From: Pyrinomonadaceae bacterium
GTDB lineage: Bacteria > Acidobacteriota > Blastocatellia > Pyrinomonadales > Pyrinomonadaceae
Assembly: GCA_026129865.1 (NCBI GenBank)
Contig: JAHCHG010000007.1
Location: forward strand, 62,001-126,000
DNA length: 64,000 nt
Reading direction: 5' to 3'
The notes under the pieces were generated by a model that saw nothing but the letters and a program-made list of their open reading frames with translations, ran no database searches and had not been told where the DNA came from. Position numbers and translations under genes: made by a program. Within the stretch, counting starts at the first letter, position 1. Each line of letters opens with the position of its first letter. Below are positions 16,543-25,147 of this stretch, piece after piece.

Positions 16543-17319
16543 ATGGATATTTTAGAAGGCGAATTAGAAGCGTTTACCGGATTTGATAAGGAGATCCGTG
16601 AATCCGCGCTTCCGCTGATGTTTGAGTCGCTTGTCGGAGTTGACTGGACACTTCTGCATTTATCGCCTGTTTATTATGGTTTCGGAATTCCGCACGGAAA
16701 CGGCGAACCGGTGATCGTAGTTCCCGGATTTCTCGGCTCCGACATTTATTTGTACGAATTATACCTTTGGCTGGGTCGGATCGGGTATAAGCCGTACATG
16801 TCGAACATCGGCTGGAATGCGGATTGTTTGAACAGTTTGTCGGAAAAATTACTGGAAACGATCGGAATTGCTAAAAATGAGACGGGTCAAAAGGTAAATT
16901 TGATCGGGCATAGCTTAGGCGGAGTTTTGTCGAGATCGGCGGCGACGCAGAAAAGAGATTCGATCGCGTCGGTAATTACACTGGCGTCGCCGTTTCGCGG
17001 CGTCTCATCACATCCGAAGGTTTTGGAGCTTTCGCATCGTATCAGAACACGGATCTTCAAAAACACCGACAAGACCGATTTTCCGCATTGTTACACCGGT
17101 CATTGCGATTGCAGTGCGGTTTCTGCCTTGCAAAATTTTCTGCCGAAAGGTTTGAAGCAAACGGCGATCTATACAAAATCGGACGGAATCGTCGATTGGA
17201 AAAAATGCATTTCCCGGTTTTCCGACAATAACTTTGAAGTCACCGGCACGCATATCGGACTAGTTTATAATTTTCAGGTTTACAAACTGATCGCCGAGCG
17301 CTTAGCTTCACAAAACTAG
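16543..17319 (+). CDS. Alpha/beta-hydrolase, probable lipase/esterase
   Basis: 258 residues. The oxyanion region VIVVPGFLGSD and the nucleophile elbow GHSLGG (Ser124) are clear. The likely acid is in KSDGIVDWKKC and the His in VTGTHIGLVYN. No signal peptide is seen, so it is cytoplasmic. It lies 20 nt after the WS/DGAT gene, and a lipase next to a lipid-body synthase suggests mobilisation of stored ester or triacylglycerol. It could equally act on another ester. Confidence 0.85.
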   Translation: MDILEGELEAFTGFDKEIRESALPLMFESLVGVDWTLLHLSPVYYGFGIPHGNGEPVIVVPGFLGSDIYLYELYLWLGRIGYKPYMSNIGWNADCLNSLSEKLLETIGIAKNETGQKVNLIGHSLGGVLSRSAATQKRDSIASVITLASPFRGVSSHPKVLELSHRIRTRIFKNTDKTDFPHCYTGHCDCSAVSALQNFLPKGLKQTAIYTKSDGIVDWKKCISRFSDNNFEVTGTHIGLVYNFQVYKLIAERLASQN

Positions 17320-17324
17320 TTTTA

Positions 17325-18560
17325 TCAATAAACCATCCGGGTTTTAATCGTTCCCTTAACTTCTCTCATGATTTCGAACGCCTCTTTAGAAAGCTGACGG
17401 TCGACGTCCAGAATAACGTATCCGATCTCTTCGTTCGTTTTTAGAAACTGTCCTAATATATTGATGTTTTTCGCGGAAAGCTTCGTATTTATTTCGCCCA
17501 GAACGCCGGGAATATTTTTGTGAATATGCAGTATTCTGTGTGTTCCAACGGCTTGCGGCAGCGTGACATCGGGAACGGTCAAAGATCCGTGCGAAGAACC
17601 TAACTCTAAATATGCAATAAGTTTAGCGGTAACATCGTGCCCGATGTTTTTCTGAGCTTCCTCCGTTGACCCGCCAATATGCGGCGTTAAAATCACGTTC
17701 GAAAGATTCTGCAATCCGCATTCGAACCGGTCGCCGTTTTTTTCCGGCTCTTCCGGGTACACGTCGATCGCGGCACCGCCGATTTTTCCCGATTCGAGGT
17801 TTTCTTTGAGAGCATCAAGATCGACAACATCGCCGCGAGAATAATTTATTAAGATCGCACCCGGTTTCATCTGCTTAAATTCAGGACCGGAGATCAAGTT
17901 TCGCGTCGCGTCATCGGACGGTACGTGAAGCGTGATTATGTCGGAAACGTTCAAAACTTCCTTCAAAGACAGCATTTGCTTTACATTACCGCGCTGCAGT
18001 TTTGAGGCGACATCGAAATAGACGACCTCCATTCCAAACGCTTCTGCCAGAGAAGAAACCTGCGAACCGATATTGCCGTAGCCAATAATTCCGAGTGTTT
18101 TTCCGCGAAGTTCAAATGAACCTTTCGCATCTTTCAGCCAGATCCCTTTGTGAGCTGCGGCATTTTTATCGGGGATTTTCCGGATCAGCATTACGCACAG
18201 ACCCAAAACCAGTTCGGCAACCGACCGCGTGTTTGAATATGGTGCGTTGAAAGCAGCGATCCCTCTGTGCATTGCCGCTTTCAGGTCGATCTGATTTGTT
18301 CCGATACAAAACGCGCCTATCGCGAGCAATTTCTCTGCTGCCGCGAGAACGTTTTCACTAAGCCGGGTCTTTGAACGGATTCCCACGATGTGTGCGTCCT
18401 TGATCTCAGAGATCAATTCGTCTTCGCTGAGTGCGCCGGAAACCCGTTTGATCTCGGTATAACCGTTTTCTGTAAATCCCGACACTGCGGACTCCGAAAT
18501 GTTTTCGAGGAGCAGAATCTTGATCTTGCTGCGCGGGTAGGATGTCTGTTTGTTTGCCAT
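17325..18560 (-). CDS. serA: D-3-phosphoglycerate dehydrogenase SerA (E. coli-like, C-terminal ACT domain)
   Basis: 411 residues, NAD-dependent first step of serine synthesis. The Rossmann motif GIIGYGNIGSQVSSLAEAFG, the active-site region INYSRGDVVDLDAL, the catalytic His in TPHIGGSTEEAQ and the C-terminal ACT domain (THRILHIHKNIPGVLGEINT) are all there. The start is set at ATG 18560 (MANKQTSYPRSKIK). The frame extends to a TTG at 18638 through a hydrophobic, unlikely leader. A TATAAT lies 12-17 nt upstream of the ATG. The gene converges with the lipase gene, only 5 nt apart. Confidence 0.95.
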   Translation of the reverse strand: MANKQTSYPRSKIKILLLENISESAVSGFTENGYTEIKRVSGALSEDELISEIKDAHIVGIRSKTRLSENVLAAAEKLLAIGAFCIGTNQIDLKAAMHRGIAAFNAPYSNTRSVAELVLGLCVMLIRKIPDKNAAAHKGIWLKDAKGSFELRGKTLGIIGYGNIGSQVSSLAEAFGMEVVYFDVASKLQRGNVKQMLSLKEVLNVSDIITLHVPSDDATRNLISGPEFKQMKPGAILINYSRGDVVDLDALKENLESGKIGGAAIDVYPEEPEKNGDRFECGLQNLSNVILTPHIGGSTEEAQKNIGHDVTAKLIAYLELGSSHGSLTVPDVTLPQAVGTHRILHIHKNIPGVLGEINTKLSAKNINILGQFLKTNEEIGYVILDVDRQLSKEAFEIMREVKGTIKTRMVY

Positions 18561-18656
18561 AAAGAAAACGATTATAAAGAAAACGCCCGTAAAAATCACA
18601 TTGATCAAACGATCGCCCGCCTTTTTCAATTCAAGCAAAGTTGTTAGATTAATTTT

Positions 18657-18902
18657 ATGACCCCATTTACTTTGATGATCCTGATAGTTTTGCTGCTCAC
18701 CGCCGTCGGCGTATTTGTCCTGGCGTTTATTACCGTGAAGTTTTACTGGGGCGACCGCGGCACGCCGCCGTTAACCGGAGAACAGAGGCGAGCGCAAAAG
18801 GAAGTGGAGCTGAAACTTCGTTCACGGCAGATCGAACATAGCGAAAAAAATCCGTGGAAACCACGCAAAACCAGCTTTTGGGACAACAGGAAAGATGTAT
18901 AA
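18657..18902 (+). CDS. Small membrane protein, hypothetical (81 aa)
   Basis: ATG at 18657. One strong N-terminal membrane helix (residues 5-28) is followed by a basic, Arg/Lys-rich tail (GEQRRAQKEVELKLRSRQ, NPWKPRKTSFWDNRKDV). No family is recognised. It is divergent from serA, about 100 nt between starts. The clear helix-plus-basic-tail layout supports a real gene. Confidence 0.55.
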   Translation: MTPFTLMILIVLLLTAVGVFVLAFITVKFYWGDRGTPPLTGEQRRAQKEVELKLRSRQIEHSEKNPWKPRKTSFWDNRKDV

Positions 18903-19206
18903 CCGCTGATCGTAAATGTCGATTCGCGAATTTCCGTAAAGATGCGACCGGTTTTTCTCTGAAGATCTTTAATTGACTCATCCGATAATCTTTCCTTCGA
19001 AACTTCCGGTCATCTTGAATTAATAAAATAGCTTCAACCGGTCAAACTGATCGAACCAAACCTCTAGCGACTTAGAGACTTTCTCTCAAAACCGCCATTT
19101 TCATTGCCCGAATCATAAACCCTTCATCTGGCACGTCTTTTGCGAATGGTGATGTGCCCGACCAGCGATTTTGGTCGCGTCAAAATTAGAGAGAAGTTTT
19201 AACAAA
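18903..19206. other. Intergenic region upstream of the subtilase gene
   Basis: About 300 bp without a supported gene, RNA or strong hairpin. It should hold the subtilase promoter, but no near-consensus -35/-10 pair was found. An in-frame TTG at 19171 is not favoured as the subtilase start. Confidence 0.4.
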
Positions 19207-21273
19207 ATGAAATCCATTAAAATCTCCCAAGCATTAAGCGCTATCGTCCTTGCCGGGATAGTGATTCATACATTTGCTCTTTCCGGTGCGGCGCAATTGA
19301 TGAAGCAGTCGGCGAAAGCTGAACTAGCCGTCGAAACCGCGGGAACCGTTGAGAATCAGTTCATTAAAAACAAAATAGCCCCCGATCTTGAAGAAAAAAG
19401 CGATGAGCTTAACTACGGTTTTAGAAGCGACGAAACTCAAAAAGTGATCATTCAGTTAAAGGCTGAAACACCGCTTAATGAGATGTTCGGCAATGATCTT
19501 TCGGAACGGGCGAAAAGATCGCTGTTTCGCGAAGAGGTCAGCAAGAACGAAGAAAAGGTCGGAACGGTCGAAGATCGTTTGAAGGAAAACGGCGGCGATC
19601 TGAAACGCGCTTTTAAGAACCTCGGGTTGGTTTCAGCGGAACTTCCGCTGTCAAAAGTTCGCGAACTCGCGCAGATGGATGAGATCGAATATATCTCGCC
19701 CGACCGCGACACGTCGGGCGCGGGACATCTGCAAAGCACGACGGGTTATTATAATCAGGGAATTTATGATGCGGGCGACACCAACCCTTCGACATGGCTT
19801 GATGCGGGAAATCAAACGATCGCTGTTATCGACAGCGGTGTCGATTCAACCCATACGCTGATGCAGTGGGAAGGCGTCGGCAGCAAAGTTTGGAAATACG
19901 ATTTTACCGGTCAGGGAACGACCAACGACAACTACGGACACGGAACCCACGTTGCTTCAATGCTCGGCGGTCAATTTACGCTGGGCAACGGGACATATCA
20001 GGGAATTGCCGCCGGAGCACAGATCATTAGTCTTAGAGCTCTGAAAAACGATGGAAAAGGCAGCATCAGCTATGCGATCGCGGCGCTTGATTGGGCTGTT
20101 CAGCAAAAGCTAAATAATTGGTGGAATATTCGTGTCATCAACATGAGTCTCGGCGCCGGACCGCGCGACAGCTATCTAAATGACCCTCTTTGCCAGGCTG
20201 CGCGGCGCGCGGTCAATGCGGGAATTGTCGTAGTTGCATCTGCCGGAAACTACGGCAAGGATCAAAACGGGCAGAAGATCTACGGCGGAATCAGCTCGCC
20301 GGGAATCGAACCGTCGGTCATCACGGTCGGCGCTGCAAACACTTTCGGAACGAACTTTCGTTCTGACGATACCGTCGCCACCTTCAGTTCGCGCGGACCA
20401 ACGCGCGGTTACCGCACGCTTACGAATGGCGCGCGAAAATATGACAATCTGATCAAACCCGATCTGGTAGCGCCCGGCAATAAGCTTATCGGCGCGCGCA
20501 GCACCACGACAAATACGCTGATCCAGCAATATCCTCAACTTGCGACCGGAAACGCGACTAATGCGAAGGACAAGGTCATGTATCTCAGCGGAACGTCAAT
20601 GGCGGCACCGATCGTCGCCGGAGCGGCTTCGCTGTTGATTCAAACAAATCCGAATCTTACGCCGAATCTGGTAAAAGCGATCCTGATGTATTCTGCTCAG
20701 CCATTGAGAAATTTTAATACGCTCGAACAGGGAGCAGGAGAATTGAACGTTGACGGAGCCGTCAGGCTTGCCCGGCTAGTGAAATCGACGATTCCTACGA
20801 CGAACGGAGCGGCGATGCTCAACGGCGCTTTGCCGACTTCGCAAAGCAGCTTGATCGCAGGTCAAACTGCCTATTGGGGTAAAGGAGTAATTACGAATTT
20901 TGGATTCCTTATCGGCAACGATCTAATGCTGAAATACCAGAAAATGTACGGAAACGGCGTGCTTATGTCGGATTCGACTCCATTTTCAGGAAGCTCGATC
21001 ACACGGTCGACCACCTGGACCTCGGGATCGCTCACGCTTTATCAGGGCGTTATCCGAAACAACGGTGTTCTTATGTCCGACGGTACGAATGTGATGAACG
21101 CCAATGCGATGGGCGGTTCGCCGACTCCGTACGTTAATTCTCAAGGAGTTTTGATGAGCGACGGAGTTCTGATGAGCGATGGCGTTCTGATGGGCGACGG
21201 AGTTTTGATGAGCGACAACGTTGCAGATTTCGCGCTTGGCGACAACACAACCTGCATGCAGCCGGCGCCGTAA
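19207..21273 (+). CDS. Secreted subtilisin-like serine protease (S8) with GVLMSD-repeat tail
   Basis: 688 residues from ATG 19207 (GAGAGAAG upstream), with a signal peptide (about 10-30, ending SGAAQ). An I9-like propeptide region (KVIIQLKAETPLNEMF ... VRELAQMDEIEYISPD) precedes the catalytic domain. The triad is intact: Asp in AVIDSGVDST, His in NYGHGTHVASML, oxyanion Asn in ASAGNYG and Ser in SGTSMAAPIVAG. The C-terminal 150 residues carry repeated GVLMSD units, including four perfect tandem copies. It is probably exported and possibly displayed on the surface. A strong terminator follows. Confidence 0.95.
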   Translation: MKSIKISQALSAIVLAGIVIHTFALSGAAQLMKQSAKAELAVETAGTVENQFIKNKIAPDLEEKSDELNYGFRSDETQKVIIQLKAETPLNEMFGNDLSERAKRSLFREEVSKNEEKVGTVEDRLKENGGDLKRAFKNLGLVSAELPLSKVRELAQMDEIEYISPDRDTSGAGHLQSTTGYYNQGIYDAGDTNPSTWLDAGNQTIAVIDSGVDSTHTLMQWEGVGSKVWKYDFTGQGTTNDNYGHGTHVASMLGGQFTLGNGTYQGIAAGAQIISLRALKNDGKGSISYAIAALDWAVQQKLNNWWNIRVINMSLGAGPRDSYLNDPLCQAARRAVNAGIVVVASAGNYGKDQNGQKIYGGISSPGIEPSVITVGAANTFGTNFRSDDTVATFSSRGPTRGYRTLTNGARKYDNLIKPDLVAPGNKLIGARSTTTNTLIQQYPQLATGNATNAKDKVMYLSGTSMAAPIVAGAASLLIQTNPNLTPNLVKAILMYSAQPLRNFNTLEQGAGELNVDGAVRLARLVKSTIPTTNGAAMLNGALPTSQSSLIAGQTAYWGKGVITNFGFLIGNDLMLKYQKMYGNGVLMSDSTPFSGSSITRSTTWTSGSLTLYQGVIRNNGVLMSDGTNVMNANAMGGSPTPYVNSQGVLMSDGVLMSDGVLMGDGVLMSDNVADFALGDNTTCMQPAP
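21145..21216 (+). repeat. Four 18-bp tandem repeats encoding GVLMSD in the subtilase tail
   Basis: Units at 21145, 21163, 21181 and 21199, each 18 bp (GGAGTTTTGATGAGCGAC and near-identical variants), encode GVLMSD, GVLMSD, GVLMGD, GVLMSD. Two further single units occur upstream, near 20958 and 21064. Confidence 0.9.
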
Positions 21274-21293
21274 GCTGGATTTCCTTATTCAAT

Positions 21294-21330
21294 AAAAAAG
21301 AGCCCGGACGCGCGTCCGGGCTCTTTTTTT
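21294..21330. terminator. Bidirectional intrinsic terminator
   Basis: Stem GAGCCCGGACG (21300-21310) with CGTCCGGGCTC (21313-21323), flanked by A6 on the left and T7 on the right. It works for the subtilase gene and for the convergent lpdA gene. Confidence 0.95.
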
Positions 21331-21345
21331 GTAACGCTTTGCGAA

Positions 21346-22755
21346 TTACAAATGAATCGTTAGATCGTGAACGCCTTCGGCGGCTTCCATCATCGATTCG
21401 CTAACCGTCGGATGCGCGTGAATAGTGCGACCCAATTCGTCAGCGGTTGTTTCGAGCGCCATCGCTACGCAGGCTTCTGCGAGCAATTCGGTAGCGTGCG
21501 GTCCGATGATATGGACTCCCAAAACCTCATCGTATTTCTTTTCCGCAACGATCTTGATAAAACCGTCCGTTTCACCCAAAATTCGCGCCTTGCCGGATGC
21601 TGAGAACGGGAATTTTCCGACCTTTACGTCATAGCCGGCTTCTTTTGCTTTTGCTTCTGTCAAGCCGACGGATGCGACCTCAGGGTCGCAATACGTGCAG
21701 TTCGGGACAAGATTTGCTTTGATCGGCTCGACCTTTTTGCCGGCGATCTTTTCAACTACGTTAATTCCTTCTTTCGACGCCAGATGCGCGAGCCATGCCG
21801 TGTCGATCACATCTCCGATAGCATAAATGCCGGGTTCGTCGGTTTCGAACGAGTCATTAACCTTGATCGTTCCCCGCGGGTTAACAACGACTTTTGTATT
21901 CTCAAGTCCAAGATTTTCCAGATACGGCATTCTTCCTATCGCGACGAGGATCATTTCGGCTTCGAGCTGAACATCTTTCCCTTTCGCATCTTTGCCGGAA
22001 ACCTTAACGGAATTTTTCGACTTTTTCATCGTGTCGAGCTTAACGCCGGTCATTATGTTGATGCCTTGTTTTTTAAAGGAACGTTCAAGCTGTTTCGAAA
22101 CATCGGCATCTTCGATCGGGACGATCCTATCAAGAAGTTCGACGACCGTCGTTTCACAGCCAAAACGTGCATAAACGCTGGCAAATTCTACGCCGACCGC
22201 GCCTGATCCGATAACGACCATCGATTTCGGAACTTTTTCGAGTTCGAGAATATGATCCGAATTTACGACCTGTTTTCCGTCGGTTTCAAATCCCGGGATC
22301 GGTCGAACGACGGAACCCGTCGCAATTATTATGTTCTTCGCTTCGATCGTCTGTTTTTTGTCGTCATTCGTGGTGATTTCGACCTTTCCGGGTTTTAAGA
22401 TCTTCCCGAAACCGTTAAACACCTGAACCTTATTCTTCTTCATCAAATAAGAAACACCGGCGGCGTTTTTATTGACGATGCCCGATTTATAATTTTGAAC
22501 TTTCTCCCAATCGTAGCTAAGCTCCTTAACCATCAGTCCAAAATCTTCAAAATGTCCGGCTTTTTGATAAAGATGCGCCGCATTTAGCAGCGCTTTTGTC
22601 GGAATACATCCGCGCAAGCCGCAGGTTCCGCCGAGTCTTTCGGTTTTCTCTTTTTCGATCAATGCTACTTTTAAACCCATCTGCGCGCCGCGAATCGCTG
22701 AGACATATCCGCCCGGTCCGCTGCCGATGATCGCTACATCAAATTGTTCTGCCAT
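21346..22755 (-). CDS. lpdA: Dihydrolipoyl dehydrogenase (E3)
   Basis: 469-residue FAD/NAD disulfide oxidoreductase that reoxidises dihydrolipoamide in 2-oxoacid dehydrogenase or glycine cleavage complexes. FAD motif AIIGSGPGGYVSAI; redox disulfide GGTCGLRGCIPTKALL (Cys-x4-Cys); NAD motif VIGSGAVGVEFASVYARFG; YAIGDV; catalytic His-Glu in HAHPTVSESMMEA. The redox motif reads CGLRGC rather than the usual CLNVGC. AGGAA precedes the ATG. No E1/E2 genes are nearby. Confidence 0.95.
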   Translation of the reverse strand: MAEQFDVAIIGSGPGGYVSAIRGAQMGLKVALIEKEKTERLGGTCGLRGCIPTKALLNAAHLYQKAGHFEDFGLMVKELSYDWEKVQNYKSGIVNKNAAGVSYLMKKNKVQVFNGFGKILKPGKVEITTNDDKKQTIEAKNIIIATGSVVRPIPGFETDGKQVVNSDHILELEKVPKSMVVIGSGAVGVEFASVYARFGCETTVVELLDRIVPIEDADVSKQLERSFKKQGINIMTGVKLDTMKKSKNSVKVSGKDAKGKDVQLEAEMILVAIGRMPYLENLGLENTKVVVNPRGTIKVNDSFETDEPGIYAIGDVIDTAWLAHLASKEGINVVEKIAGKKVEPIKANLVPNCTYCDPEVASVGLTEAKAKEAGYDVKVGKFPFSASGKARILGETDGFIKIVAEKKYDEVLGVHIIGPHATELLAEACVAMALETTADELGRTIHAHPTVSESMMEAAEGVHDLTIHL

Positions 22756-22820
22756 TTATATTCCTCTTAGAAAATAAGTAAAATTTACGAAATTCAAATT
22801 AAACATTATAGGAATTAACT

Positions 22821-22860
22821 GTAAAAAGAAAAAGCGGAAGCAAATTTTCGCTCCGCTTTT
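22821..22860 (-). terminator. Terminator of the minus-strand lipoprotein gene
   Basis: AAAAGCGGA (22830-22838) pairs with TCCGCTTTT (22852-22860). On the minus strand the stem is followed by TTTTTCTTTTTAC. It lies 43 nt after the stop of the gene at 22903-23346. Confidence 0.75.
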
Positions 22861-22902
22861 AATAAGGTCAAGGTGTTTGAAAACACGTATGGTCAAGTCT
22901 GT

Positions 22903-23346
22903 TTAGATCTTGAAGATAGACGGCAGATCGTCGAGAACATTTTGTATCGTTGCCGCCGCGGCTTTCTCACCTACTAATTTAGCGCGGTTTTTCATTACCG
23001 CCAATGCCAATATTCTCCGGTTTCGGTCGATATTTTCGCGGAGGATCTTGCGCATTTCGTCAGAATTTTCCTTATTGGCAAGCTCTTTTGCAGAAACGAA
23101 TGCTTTCGTCAGTTCGTCCTTTTTAGCTGCGAAAATTTCCCCGGCTTTGGCGATGCCGTCGGAGTCTTCGCCGGATTTTATCGTCTCGATCATCTCTGCA
23201 ACCGTTGCGTCCATTTCGTTTGTGAACGCATCAACCTGGTGCCGTTCGCCGCCCGCGGCGCAGGCTGAGGTGTAAACCAGACCGGCAATTATCAGCATTG
23301 TTTTGAATTTCGAAAGAATTGTATTTGTCATAACCGTTTTTTCCAT
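22903..23346 (-). CDS. Helical lipoprotein, hypothetical
   Basis: 147 residues with a lipoprotein signal (LIIAGLVYTSAC, lipobox Cys about 29). The mature part is wholly helical and charged: VDAFTNEMDATVAEMIETI, FAAKKDELTKAF, ILRENIDRNRRILALAV. No family is recognised. It is divergent from the rhodanese-methyltransferase gene and has its own terminator. A second in-frame ATG at 23331 is an alternative start. Confidence 0.7.
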   Translation of the reverse strand: MEKTVMTNTILSKFKTMLIIAGLVYTSACAAGGERHQVDAFTNEMDATVAEMIETIKSGEDSDGIAKAGEIFAAKKDELTKAFVSAKELANKENSDEMRKILRENIDRNRRILALAVMKNRAKLVGEKAAAATIQNVLDDLPSIFKI

Positions 23347-23404
23347 CTTTAATGTTCTTAGAACGCAATTTATTCGACTACTTGCTTTAGAGGGCTTAAT
23401 TTTT

Positions 23405-24448
23405 ATGGATCATTCAAAAGAATTTGAAGAGCTTGTCCGGCAGATAATGCCGGAAATTACGGAGATTTCTATCGACGAAACTCTATCGAGAAAGAAACAC
23501 GGCGCGCAGCTGATCGACGTTCGTGAAGATCGTGAATGGGACGACGGACACGCGGCAGGCGCGATCCATATGGGGCGCGGCGTCATTGAACGCGATATTG
23601 TTCGCCAAATTCCGGATAAAGATTCCGAATTAATTCTCTATTGCGGCGGCGGTTACCGTTCTGCGCTGGCGGCTTCGAATCTTCAGAAAATGGGTTATAC
23701 AAATGTTAGATCGATGAAGGGCGGTTGGACCGCCTGGAAGGAATCCGGCGCACCGCGCACTGCCGGCGAAAACGATTTGAAAGCAGTCCGCGAACGAACC
23801 CAGAAGGTCGCCGAGAGTTTCATTAGCGAAGGCGATGCAACCGGTTGGTTCGAGGAAATTTACGGCGGCGCGGACGGCAATAATCTGGAAATTCCTTGGG
23901 CGGATCTGGAACCGAACAGATTTTTTGTCGAGTGGGCAAGATCGGCAAATCTCAGCGGAAATGGTCGCAAAGCTCTCGTCGTCGGCTGCGGACTCGGCGA
24001 CGACGCGGAATATCTGGAAGACATGGGATTCAGGGTCACTGCATTTGACGTTTCGTCAAAAGCGATCGAATGGGCGCGTGAAATTCACAAAGATTCAAGT
24101 ATCGAATTTCATGTTGCGGATCTCTTCAACCTGCCTGAAGAATGGAAAAATTCGTTCGACTTTGTTTTGGAAATTTATACGATTCAGGCATTGCCGATGA
24201 ACCTGCGGGAAAAGACGATCGATGCCATAAGCGAGCTTGCCGCGCCGGACGGCGAACTGCTGATCGTAACGCGCGGTCGCGAAGACGATGTCGAACCCGA
24301 AGGTCTTCCCTGGGCGGTGTCTTGCGAAGATCTGTCGCGATTCGAAAAGAATGGATATGAATTGAAAGAGTTTACGGTAATGCCGGGTGAAGAAGAAGTG
24401 CCGATCGAACGGTTCGTCGCACGCTATAAAAAAACGACTTTAAAATAA
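23405..24448 (+). CDS. Rhodanese - SAM methyltransferase fusion protein
   Basis: 347 residues from ATG 23405 (GAGGG upstream; the frame extends to 23303 without support). Residues about 15-125 form a rhodanese domain with GAQLIDVREDREWDDGHAAG and a catalytic Cys loop YCGGGYRSA, ending in GGWTAWKESGAP. A class I methyltransferase follows: glycine-rich motif VVGCGLGDDAEYLEDMGF, acidic motif VTAFDVSSKAIEWA, DLFNLPEEW and VLEIYTIQALP. It resembles the TPMT/TehB group. Rhodaneses transfer sulfur via a Cys persulfide, so a thiol or persulfide methylation role is an inference. Confidence 0.88.
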   Translation: MDHSKEFEELVRQIMPEITEISIDETLSRKKHGAQLIDVREDREWDDGHAAGAIHMGRGVIERDIVRQIPDKDSELILYCGGGYRSALAASNLQKMGYTNVRSMKGGWTAWKESGAPRTAGENDLKAVRERTQKVAESFISEGDATGWFEEIYGGADGNNLEIPWADLEPNRFFVEWARSANLSGNGRKALVVGCGLGDDAEYLEDMGFRVTAFDVSSKAIEWAREIHKDSSIEFHVADLFNLPEEWKNSFDFVLEIYTIQALPMNLREKTIDAISELAAPDGELLIVTRGREDDVEPEGLPWAVSCEDLSRFEKNGYELKEFTVMPGEEEVPIERFVARYKKTTLK

Positions 24449-24451
24449 AAA

Positions 24452-24528
24452 TGGTGGCGGGGGGGAGACTTGAACTCCCGACCTCGGGGTTATGAATCCC
24501 GCGCTCTAACCAGCTGAGCTACCCTGCC
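24452..24528 (-). tRNA. tRNA with CAT anticodon, probably elongator tRNA-Met
   Basis: A complete 77-nt cloverleaf on the minus strand with encoded CCA: acceptor GGCAGGG / CCCCGCC, D arm GCTC...GAGC, anticodon loop TTCATAA, T arm GGGAG-TTCAAGT-CTCCC. Two A.C mismatches are seen, at positions 4-69 in the acceptor and 31-39 in the anticodon stem. It lacks the three G-C pairs of initiators. Lysidine-modified tRNA-Ile(CAT) is the alternative. It begins 3 nt after the stop of the convergent fusion gene. Confidence 0.93.
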
Positions 24529-24600
24529 GTGAAAAATAGATTATAGAGCTTTAAATTTTTTGGTCAAGTGATTATAAGCCTCTCAGATCGATTTGAATTG

Positions 24601-25125
24601 CTAATTGCAAAACGAATATCCGATAGCAATTAGCAGGGCAAGGATAGATAACGGTATGAGGATCTTGATGATATTGTCGCTCGTGTTTTGAAAACCGGCG
24701 GGTTTAGATTCCGGCGTGATCGCAACCGGATCTGAAGGTATTTGCAGCCTTTCGCGAAGAACCGCGCCGGTGGGAATTTCCGCCGTCGGCGTGAGTTCAT
24801 TGACAAGAGTCGGCGTCACAAACGCTGTTGCATATGTCGCCGTTTTATAATCGAGACCGGTCTCGCGGGCGATCTCTTTTAACGTAACTTCACCGTAAAC
24901 GCTTTCCGTCTGTTCATAAGAGATCGGCATATTCGCGCCGACATTCACCCATGTCATAGCCAGATCGCCGAGTCCGGCGCTCTCGAAAGTTCGCAAAAAA
25001 CCTGGAAAACTGCCGTTTTCCTCGTCCGCGATCATCGCCAGAATAATGTCGACGAGCGAATCGGCTTTATCGCCGATCCCAAATTTTTTTCGGGTTTCTT
25101 CTTTGATCGAATCAAATGCTTCCAT
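24601..25125 (-). CDS. DUF937/YidB-like protein with C-terminal membrane anchor
   Basis: 174 residues. Residues about 20-115 follow the YidB/DUF937 pattern: FLRTFESAGLGDLAMTWVN, GANMPISYEQTESVYGEVTL, LVNELTPTAEIPTGA. A Pro-rich linker and a single C-terminal membrane helix (about 152-172) follow. The family has no firm function. It lies 22 nt upstream of the DUF374 acyltransferase gene on the same strand and is probably cotranscribed with it in the order DUF374-DUF937. Confidence 0.8.
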   Translation of the reverse strand: MEAFDSIKEETRKKFGIGDKADSLVDIILAMIADEENGSFPGFLRTFESAGLGDLAMTWVNVGANMPISYEQTESVYGEVTLKEIARETGLDYKTATYATAFVTPTLVNELTPTAEIPTGAVLRERLQIPSDPVAITPESKPAGFQNTSDNIIKILIPLSILALLIAIGYSFCN

Positions 25126-25147
25126 TTTTCACATCCTCAGCGGTATC

